Shown: piece after piece, positions 1-5,178 of the stretch
Layout of the letters: each line of letters opens with the position of its first letter
How positions within the stretch are numbered: the stretch's first letter is position 1
NCBI GenBank assembly: GCA_910579435.1
Contig: CAJTVF010000095.1
Coordinates: forward strand, 1 to 5,178
Reading direction: 5' to 3'
From: an uncultured Oscillibacter sp.
GTDB lineage: Bacteria > Bacillota > Clostridia > Oscillospirales > Oscillospiraceae
Length of the DNA stretch: 5,178 bases
The notes under the pieces: model-generated
What the model was told of the DNA's origin: nothing
Databases searched by the model: none
What the model saw: the letters and a program-made list of their open reading frames with translations, nothing else
Translations under genes and position numbers: made by a program

Positions 1-10
1 TTTATAAGGA

Positions 11-18
11 AAAGGAGG
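11..18 (+). promoter_or_regulatory. Ribosome binding site of the first gene
   Basis: AAAGGAGG lies 7 bases before the ATG at 26, a near-perfect match to the anti-Shine-Dalgarno sequence. It supports this start, which is also directly followed by a good signal peptide. An overlapping ATG at 19 is in another frame and too close to the site. Only 25 bases precede the gene, so no promoter can be judged. Confidence 0.9.
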
Positions 19-25
19 ATGTTCT

Positions 26-2533
26 ATGAAACGCAGAATATTAAGCATCATCACCACTCTGGCCCTGTGCCTGAGCCTTTGCCCTACCTGGGCTTTTGCA
101 ACGGAGGCAGACCCGTCCCTCTGCAAGCACCACCCGGCGCATACGGCGGAGTGCGGCTACGCCGCCCCCACCGAGGGCCACGACTGCGGTCATGAGCATA
201 CGGAAGATTGCTATACCACAGACGAAGCTGGCGGCGAAGTCCTGGACTGCCAGCACGTCCATGACAGCGAGTGCGGCTATGCCCAGGCCGACCCCGGCCA
301 GCCCTGCGGGTATGAGTGCCGTATCTGCCCCATTGAGGACCTGATCGCCGCCCTGCCGGATAAAGTGACGGAGGATAATGCGGACGAGGTGCGGGCGCAG
401 CTTGACGAAATCCTCGCTTTGTTTTCAGTGCTGACAGAGGACGAACAGGAGCAGATCGACCTTTCCCGCTGCTACGAGCTGCAAGGGGCGCTGGACGGGG
501 CCAACGACCCTGCCCCAATAACGGAATCTGTCGAGTATCAAGAGGCGTCCTGGGACGGCAGCCAAGTGACCTATGAGAGCAAGACCGAAACCTGTACCCT
601 CGTTGAAAACAGCGCCGAGGCGGTCACATGGACTGCGGGCTGGTACGCGGTCAGCGGCACCGTCACCATTGACCAGCCCATCACCGTCAACGGGGAGGTA
701 CACCTGATCCTGACGAACGGCTGCACCCTCACAGCGGAAAAGGGCATTGTGGTGACGAGCACCAACAGCCTGACCATCTACGCCCAGTCTGGCGGCACCG
801 GGACGCTGAACGCCACAGGTACAACTGACAGCAGCTACAATGCCAGCGCGGGCATCGGCGGCAGCACCTCCTCCGTTGACAGCGGCAGCATTACCATTCA
901 TGGCGGCATAATCAACGCCACCGGCGGCGGTCAGTCCAGATACTACGGCGGCGCGGGCATTGGCGGCGGCACCTCCAAATCTGCGAACGGCGGCAGCAGC
1001 GGCGCAATCATCATTTATGACGGCACGGTCACCGCCAACAGCGGCGCGGGCGACGCCACTGGCGCGGGCATTGGCGGCGGTGGCGGCGATAATGTCGGCG
1101 GTGCCGGCAGCAATATCACCATCTATGGCGGCAGCGTCACAGCGGCGTCCACTGGCACACAATTAGGCGGCGCAGGGATCGGTGGCGGTGGCGGCAACAA
1201 CGACGGCGGTACCGGAGAAAATATCAATATTTATGGCGGTACGGTAAATGCCACAGGCGGCAATCTCGGCGCAGGCATTGGCGGCGGTGGTAGCAGCACC
1301 ATTGATGACTCCAGCTACAAATCCGGCGATGGCGCCGTCACCATCAGCGGCGGCACCGTGACCGCTGTGGGAAGCAACTATGCCGCAGGCATTGGCGGCG
1401 GCGGTGGGTACTATTCCAGCTACACATGGGGGGGCACGACTTACGGTAACGGTTGTACCGGCGGCACCGGCAGCGTTACCATTACCGGCGGCATTGTGGA
1501 CGCTTCCAGCCCCACAGATGTCGCTTATGCAGACTACAAAGGCGCTCCCATCGGCAACGGCGGGAACACAACCGCAGCGGCGACCGTCAGCAAAACCAAC
1601 GCCATCGTGTTTGAGAACGGCGCGGGCACTGTCTGCGGCGATGTGACCCTGGACGGGAGCTATACTGTCCCTGGGGACTATACGCTGAACATCCCCGTTG
1701 GGGCCAGCCTGTCCGGGAGCGGCACATTAAGCGGCGGCGGGACGTTCACCACCGAAAATCTGACGGCGGATATGATCTCTGTCCCCACCAATCTCTATTA
1801 TGACGGGAAGACCTACACCATCAGCGATACCCGCCAGTACACCGGTCTGGACCGCAACGACCCATCCTATGTCCCCGCCACTGTGGTGAAAAACGGCACT
1901 ACGCTCTCCCTCAGCAATATCACTTGGAATACGACCGGGACGGGGATCTATGGCGATACCCTGCTGCCCACGTCCTATACCGCCACCGCCACCTATACCG
2001 CCAGCGGAAGTCGCAAAGCGGCGACAGGCTATGTGACGACGGCGAGTTACACTGGCGAGATCACAGCGGAAGGGGTGCAGTCGGTACGGTATACCGTTAC
2101 CTATCTGGGTGCCCCTATCGAGGGAGCTGCGCCTGAAGCAAAAGAACATGGTCTATGTAGACGGCAAATGGCTGCATGTGGATGTATCCCTGAACGACCT
2201 GGCCCACAGCCACGCGATCCTGCTTTCCGAAGACTATCCCAGGAAGATCGACCAAGCGCCGGAGGCCACAGCCTTTATCAAAGAACTGCTGGTTCCCGGC
2301 TCCACAAAGTAATTTCATACCATACGCAAGATGAAAGACAGACCGGTTACGGCCTGTCTTTCATTTTGCCCAAACACGAAAGGAGTTCCCATGAGACAAC
2401 ACAAGAAATTTTCAAGGATTCTCTCCATGCTGCTTGTCGTGGCGACACTGTTCAGCCTTTTGGCGGTCCCGGCCAACGCCGCCAGCCTGAAAGACAGCGG
2501 CAGTGTAACGCTCCAGCATCTGGGCCGGGATGA
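26..2533 (+). CDS. Secreted Cys/His-rich, glycine-rich beta-helix protein with disrupted C-terminus
   Basis: The open frame encodes 835 residues, but only about the first 695 look genuine. Residues 1-25 form a signal peptide (MKRR, hydrophobic core, cleavage probably after AFA), so the product is exported. Residues 33-101 are a Cys/His-rich module, and about 102-160 an acidic, probably helical segment. Residues about 190-500 resemble a right-handed beta-helix with glycine-rich turns (repeated AGIGGG and I-x-I-Y-G-G). Residues about 500-695 are Thr/Gly/Tyr-rich beta strands of the kind found in secreted Ig-like domains. From about residue 696 the sequence turns into Arg/Pro/His-rich text unlike the rest, while a different frame carries a plausible protein end stopping at 2312. 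The listed frame also overruns the next gene's start by 143 bases. I therefore infer a junction near 2105-2140 and a non-native tail. A carbohydrate-binding or adhesive role is suggested by the architecture, not shown. No sorting signal or membrane anchor is seen. Confidence 0.75.
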   Translation: MKRRILSIITTLALCLSLCPTWAFATEADPSLCKHHPAHTAECGYAAPTEGHDCGHEHTEDCYTTDEAGGEVLDCQHVHDSECGYAQADPGQPCGYECRICPIEDLIAALPDKVTEDNADEVRAQLDEILALFSVLTEDEQEQIDLSRCYELQGALDGANDPAPITESVEYQEASWDGSQVTYESKTETCTLVENSAEAVTWTAGWYAVSGTVTIDQPITVNGEVHLILTNGCTLTAEKGIVVTSTNSLTIYAQSGGTGTLNATGTTDSSYNASAGIGGSTSSVDSGSITIHGGIINATGGGQSRYYGGAGIGGGTSKSANGGSSGAIIIYDGTVTANSGAGDATGAGIGGGGGDNVGGAGSNITIYGGSVTAASTGTQLGGAGIGGGGGNNDGGTGENINIYGGTVNATGGNLGAGIGGGGSSTIDDSSYKSGDGAVTISGGTVTAVGSNYAAGIGGGGGYYSSYTWGGTTYGNGCTGGTGSVTITGGIVDASSPTDVAYADYKGAPIGNGGNTTAAATVSKTNAIVFENGAGTVCGDVTLDGSYTVPGDYTLNIPVGASLSGSGTLSGGGTFTTENLTADMISVPTNLYYDGKTYTISDTRQYTGLDRNDPSYVPATVVKNGTTLSLSNITWNTTGTGIYGDTLLPTSYTATATYTASGSRKAATGYVTTASYTGEITAEGVQSVRYTVTYLGAPIEGAAPEAKEHGLCRRQMAACGCIPERPGPQPRDPAFRRLSQEDRPSAGGHSLYQRTAGSRLHKVISYHTQDERQTGYGLSFILPKHERSSHETTQEIFKDSLHAACRGDTVQPFGGPGQRRQPERQRQCNAPASGPG
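122..328 (+). other. Cys/His-rich module with C-x-H-x-H-x3-C repeats
   Basis: This encodes residues 33-101 of the first protein, directly after the signal peptide. Two exact C-x-H-x-H-x3-C units are present (Cys54-His56-His58-Cys62 and Cys75-His77-His79-Cys83). A looser first copy precedes them (Cys33 to Cys43, with His35, His36 and His39) and a final Cys94-x3-Cys98-x2-Cys101 follows. Similar repeats occur near the N-terminus of many secreted clostridial proteins. Metal binding or disulfide formation is an inference from residue spacing. Confidence 0.7.
848..1500 (+). repeat. Glycine-rich beta-helix coding repeats, about six units
   Basis: In-frame repeats each begin with an A-G-I-G-G unit, whose first codons lie at 848, 953, 1064, 1172, 1271 and 1385. 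The spacing is 105, 111, 108, 99 and 114 bases, or 33-38 residues per unit. Each unit continues through a variable Gly/Ser/Asn loop into a strand such as ITIYGG-x-V-x-A. The hydrophobic and glycine pattern fits successive coils of a right-handed beta-helix. The units are degenerate at the DNA level, so this is an old protein repeat and not a recent tandem duplication. Confidence 0.8.
2109..2312 (+). pseudogene. 3' remnant of a transglutaminase-like coding sequence
   Basis: In the frame ending with TAA at 2310-2312, about 60 residues from roughly 2130 read as a normal protein end, including NMVYVDGKWLHVDVS. This resembles the strand in transglutaminase-like (papain-fold) proteins that carries the catalytic Asp, often written as VYVDG-x-W-x-x-VDV. 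The expected upstream Cys and His are absent: in this frame the stretch before 2109 shows no family feature, and in the first gene's frame it is beta-rich sequence. The GTG at 2109 has no ribosome binding site. I infer a 5'-truncated remnant fused out of frame to the preceding gene. It may once have been a separate gene or a C-terminal domain of the same protein. The family call rests on a short motif, while the change of coding frame is more secure. Confidence 0.55.
2331..2367 (+). terminator. Rho-independent terminator between the two genes
   Basis: ATGAAAGACAG (2331-2341) pairs perfectly with CTGTCTTTCAT (2354-2364). The stem can extend by two further pairs (CC with GG) after one mismatch, leaving a loop of GGTTAC. 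A short T-run, TTTT, ends at 2367. It lies 18 bases after the TAA at 2312, which supports that stop as the natural end of the upstream transcript. The T-run is short, so partial read-through into the adhesin gene is possible. Confidence 0.8.
2379..2385 (+). promoter_or_regulatory. Ribosome binding site of the adhesin gene
   Basis: AAAGGAG lies 5 bases before the ATG at 2391. With the signal peptide that follows at once, it fixes the start of the adhesin and shows that the overlapping tail of the upstream frame is not the functional reading here. No convincing -35/-10 pair is seen in the short gap after the terminator. Confidence 0.88.
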
Positions 2534-5178
2534 GTTCCTGAGTAAGAGCAGCGGCGGCAGCTTAGGCGGCGGCCGCTGGAGCTACACCAGCAGCAAGGGG
2601 CTGACCGGCACCGCCTACTGCGTCAACTGGGGGTTGAGCGCAGTCTCCCCCAGCAAGGCTCTTACCTTGCAGGAATACAATCGGAACCCCAAAACCATGG
2701 GTGCGTTCGCCAACGGGTATCCGCAGCGGACGCTGGAGCAATTCAAGGAACTTCACACTGGGGATGTTCGTGGCATTGCCGGCCTGACCGAAACAGAGTA
2801 CCAGTATGCCACGCAGGTAGCGGTGTGGGCCACCTGCGGCCAGCTCTCCGTCCCCGGCACCGCATTCTCCGCCGGCCGCGCGGCGCTGGTGGAACCCACC
2901 TCGGACGCCCAGAAGATCCGGATATTTGACAGCGTAAAGGCGATCCTGAGATTGGCCAACGGCTGGACACAGTACCTTTATACCGGGATGTATCTGCGGG
3001 CGGAGGAGGACCGGGATGTTCGTGGTGTTGAGGTTCTAAATAGTCGCGGCTTAGAAGGTGCAGCTGAGGAAGGGACAGACGGCATCAAAAAGGAAACCAT
3101 CGGCGGACGGGAGTATTACACCCGCGTGATGTATGTGGCTTCCGCCACCTCCACCTGGATCGACGGCTATACCACCAAGGTCTACTCCACAGACGCCCCC
3201 CAAGGGACTATCTTTACTGCGGAGAACGGCTCGTCTCTGGAGACTGTTCAGGAGAACGGCGCAACCTGCTACAAGGTGGACACCAGCAAACACCGCGATA
3301 CCAACCTGAATGCAAATGGCAGTGAATACTACGGCGCGTTCAAGGTCTGTATTCCCTGCGATAACGCAGCCGAGTCGGGTTCTTTTTCTATTAAAGCCAT
3401 CGGCGGGGTAGGCCAGTTCAATCTGTTTTTGGCCTACAACCCGTCGGCTTCCGAACAGTCCTATATCGTGGCCGACCCCGGGTATACCACCTGTGACGCG
3501 GTGACTACCTTCAAATGGACCGGCATCGAAAGACCGGACAGCGCCAGCCTCCAGGTCGTCAAGACCGGCCCGGGCGGCGCACCGCTGGAGGGCGCGGAGT
3601 TTACGCTCACCGGCGACCAGGGTACTACGGTCACTGGCACCAGCGACCGGAACGGCCAGGTCATTTGGACCGATCTGGACCCTGCCGAAAAGTATACCCT
3701 GACAGAAACCACCGCCCCGGAGGGGTACCAGATTATGGCTCCAGTGAACGTCACACTCACCGCCGGGCGCACCGAGTACCTGACGGTGGCGGACGATACG
3801 GAAAAGAGCTTTACCATCAAGAAGATCGACGCGCAGAACAAGGCTTCCCTGCAAGGGGCGGTATTCGTTTTTGAGCAGATCGACGGCGCCTACAAAACGA
3901 CCGGCATCACCGGCTTTGACGGTACCATCTCCTTCCAGGGCGATGAACTGCCCTACGGCAGCTACCGGGTAACGGAGCAGTCCGCTCCGGACGGCTATCA
4001 GAAGGATACCCGCGTAGAGACGGTGGAATGGGACGGCACCAGGGATGTGACGATCACCTTTGAAAACGTCCGGGACATTGGACTTACCATTGTGAAGCGG
4101 GACGCCGATACGGATGTTTGCCTCCCCGGCGCTACCTTCGATGTGTTCGCTGACGGAGAGAAGATCACCTCTGTCACCACCAACGACGCCGGCGAGGCGT
4201 ATGTGACCGGGATCAAAAAGGAAGCGTACATTGAGATCGTGGAAACGGCGGCCCCGGCAGGGTATGTGCTGGATAAGACGCCCCATGGCATCCACATTGA
4301 CCCCTATAATCCGGCTATTCAGGACGATCCCGTTCTGACTGTTACCAACCAGTGCAAAGCCGCCCTGCGAATCGTGAAATACGATCAGCAGAGCGGCAAT
4401 CGTTTGTCCGGCGTCACCTTTGAGATCTATAAGGATTCCGAGCTGTTTGATACCAAAACCACAGACGGCAATGGCGAGATTTTCCTGTATGATCTGGAGC
4501 CGGGCACCTATCTGGTGCAGGAAGTATCTACAGATGATGCCCATGTGGTCAACTCCACGCCCCAGCAGATTGAGCTGAAAGCGGGCCAGACGGGGACGCA
4601 GACGCTGATCTTCTTTAACAGCCTGAAGCCGGGCATCCACCTTGTCAAGGTGGACAGCGTGACGATGAAATCTCTGCCCAATGTACGCTTTGAGTTCAAG
4701 AAGGTTGGCGGCTCTTACCGGCAGGAATTTCAGACCGACATCAACGGCGAGATCGACCTCTCCAAGCTGGAGCCGGGGGCCTACGAGGTGCGCGAGCTGG
4801 AAGCGCCGGACGGCTATCTCATCGACAACGCCGTTCGTGTGGTGCAGATCAACCCGGACGAAAACGCCAATTTCGTATTTACTAACACGCCCAAACCGGC
4901 GCTGCGGCTGATTAAGACCAGCTCGGACGGGTCCCGGCTGGGCGGCGTCCACTTCCGCATCGCCAAGATTGAGGACGGGACACGTTATCTGGACCGTATC
5001 ACCCAGCCGGACGGCGAGATCAACATTGACAATCTGGAGCCGGGGGTGTACTCGGTCAAGGAGACCGCCACTGTCTCCGATCACATCATTGACGTGCGGG
5101 AGTACCATGTGGAGCTGTTCCCCGGCAAAACTTCTACTTTGACGATTGAGAACCAGAAGCGCCCGAACCTGATTGTCT
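2391..5178 (+). CDS. Thioester-domain, multi-CnaB (SpaA-like) surface adhesin, 3' partial
   Basis: The frame stays open from the ATG to the window end, giving at least 929 residues. Residues 1-30 are a signal peptide (MRQHKKFSR, hydrophobic core, cleavage after ANA). Residues about 40-190 form a thioester (TQXA) domain: Cys77 in YCVNWG and Gln142 in TQVAVWA are the predicted thioester pair. In known members this bond can react covalently with a host or surface amine. Residues about 190-385 are a linker domain with four cysteines. Six complete CnaB domains of 84-93 residues then follow from residue 386, and a seventh starts near 924. These domains normally form internal Lys-Asn or Lys-Asp isopeptide bonds that stiffen a stalk. 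An LPxTG-like sorting signal is expected downstream but not seen. The product is probably a wall-anchored adhesin with a reactive tip; a pilin-like subunit is the main alternative. The class assignment is strong, the ligand is unknown. Confidence 0.92.
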   Translation, partial: MRQHKKFSRILSMLLVVATLFSLLAVPANAASLKDSGSVTLQHLGRDEFLSKSSGGSLGGGRWSYTSSKGLTGTAYCVNWGLSAVSPSKALTLQEYNRNPKTMGAFANGYPQRTLEQFKELHTGDVRGIAGLTETEYQYATQVAVWATCGQLSVPGTAFSAGRAALVEPTSDAQKIRIFDSVKAILRLANGWTQYLYTGMYLRAEEDRDVRGVEVLNSRGLEGAAEEGTDGIKKETIGGREYYTRVMYVASATSTWIDGYTTKVYSTDAPQGTIFTAENGSSLETVQENGATCYKVDTSKHRDTNLNANGSEYYGAFKVCIPCDNAAESGSFSIKAIGGVGQFNLFLAYNPSASEQSYIVADPGYTTCDAVTTFKWTGIERPDSASLQVVKTGPGGAPLEGAEFTLTGDQGTTVTGTSDRNGQVIWTDLDPAEKYTLTETTAPEGYQIMAPVNVTLTAGRTEYLTVADDTEKSFTIKKIDAQNKASLQGAVFVFEQIDGAYKTTGITGFDGTISFQGDELPYGSYRVTEQSAPDGYQKDTRVETVEWDGTRDVTITFENVRDIGLTIVKRDADTDVCLPGATFDVFADGEKITSVTTNDAGEAYVTGIKKEAYIEIVETAAPAGYVLDKTPHGIHIDPYNPAIQDDPVLTVTNQCKAALRIVKYDQQSGNRLSGVTFEIYKDSELFDTKTTDGNGEIFLYDLEPGTYLVQEVSTDDAHVVNSTPQQIELKAGQTGTQTLIFFNSLKPGIHLVKVDSVTMKSLPNVRFEFKKVGGSYRQEFQTDINGEIDLSKLEPGAYEVRELEAPDGYLIDNAVRVVQINPDENANFVFTNTPKPALRLIKTSSDGSRLGGVHFRIAKIEDGTRYLDRITQPDGEINIDNLEPGVYSVKETATVSDHIIDVREYHVELFPGKTSTLTIENQKRPNLIV
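2619..2831 (+). other. Thioester-forming core of the adhesin (Cys77 to TQVAVW)
   Basis: The TGC at 2619-2621 encodes Cys77 within a Y-C-V-N-W-G context, and the CAG at 2814-2816 encodes Gln142 within T-Q-V-A-V-W. In thioester domains of Gram-positive adhesins, the Cys lies in an early strand and the Gln in a TQ-x-A-[IV]-W motif, and the two side chains form an internal thioester. Both halves are intact here with normal order. A further cysteine, Cys149, follows seven residues after the Gln. Confidence 0.85.
3546..5178 (+). repeat. Tandem CnaB/SpaA-like domain array (six full, one begun)
   Basis: Domains start near 3546, 3798, 4077, 4356, 4626, 4893 and 5160. Each opens with a strand holding the predicted bridge Lys (Lys391, 478, 569, 663, 753, 842), has a conserved Glu in the Y-x-[VL]-x-E strand (Glu439, 529, 618, 711, 802, 891), and closes with a strand ending in Asn (Asn559, 653, 743, 832, 921 in domains 2-6) or Asp (Asp468 in domain 1). 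The APxGY turn after the Glu is present in domains 1, 2, 3 and 5 but lost in 4 and 6. DNA identity between units is low, so the array is diverged and not freshly expanded. Confidence 0.88.

Noticed and set aside
425..1162. A 245-residue minus-strand open frame opposite the glycine-rich repeats
   Set aside because: Its Ala/Val/Gly/Asp-rich text is what the reverse complement of Gly/Thr/Ser-rich repeats produces. It has no independent support.
848..1500. The glycine-rich repeats as a CRISPR or tandem DNA repeat array
   Set aside because: Unit length varies by codons (99-114 bases), DNA identity is low, and the pattern is maintained at the protein level in one frame.
2125..2533. The last 135-140 residues of the first frame as a genuine C-terminal domain
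   Set aside because: The text is Arg/Pro/His-rich and low in pattern, and it crosses a credible stop in another frame, a terminator hairpin, a ribosome binding site and the signal peptide of the next gene.
3051..5108. A 685-residue open frame on the minus strand opposite the CnaB domains
   Set aside because: It lies wholly opposite a well-supported gene. Its translation has repeats that mirror the CnaB units, and no signal, domain or ribosome binding site supports it. Long antisense frames arise easily from GC-ending codon bias in repeated coding DNA.
1..5178. A mobile element, defence system or biosynthetic cluster
   Set aside because: No transposase, recombinase, relaxase, terminal inverted repeat, nuclease or enzyme gene is visible. 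A mobile origin of the adhesin is only a general expectation for this protein class.

Overview
The window looks like DNA from a Gram-positive gut-type anaerobe of the Clostridia (Lachnospiraceae/Oscillospiraceae-like). This is inferred from strong AAAGGAGG-type ribosome binding sites, moderately high GC, Firmicutes signal peptides, a Cys/His-rich N-terminal module often seen in secreted clostridial proteins, and a thioester/CnaB surface adhesin. No taxonomic marker gene is present, so the assignment is a guess.

Layout, all on the + strand: (1) 26 to about 2110 encodes a secreted protein with a signal peptide, a Cys/His-rich module, a short helical segment, a glycine-rich beta-helix repeat region and beta-rich C-terminal segments. 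(2) Near 2105-2140 its frame runs into the 3' end of what looks like a transglutaminase-like coding sequence in another frame, ending at 2312. The annotated frame therefore carries about 140 residues of apparent nonsense to its stop at 2533. A deletion, recombination or assembly junction is the best explanation. (3) A strong hairpin terminator lies at 2331-2367. (4) From 2391 to the window edge runs a large open-ended gene for a cell-surface adhesin: signal peptide, thioester (TQXA) domain with Cys77 and Gln142, a linker domain, six complete CnaB/SpaA-like domains and the start of a seventh. Its C-terminus, where a sorting signal would be expected, lies outside the window.

Together the genes look like a surface-display locus: one secreted beta-helix protein and one adhesin built for covalent attachment (thioester) and mechanical stability (isopeptide bonds). 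Such adhesins are often carried on integrative elements in gut Firmicutes, but no mobility gene, attachment site or insertion sequence is visible here. I see no RNA gene, CRISPR array or minus-strand gene. Nothing qualifies as a clearly new system. The most interesting points are the broken junction between the two genes and an Asn-to-Asp change at the predicted isopeptide position of the first CnaB domain.
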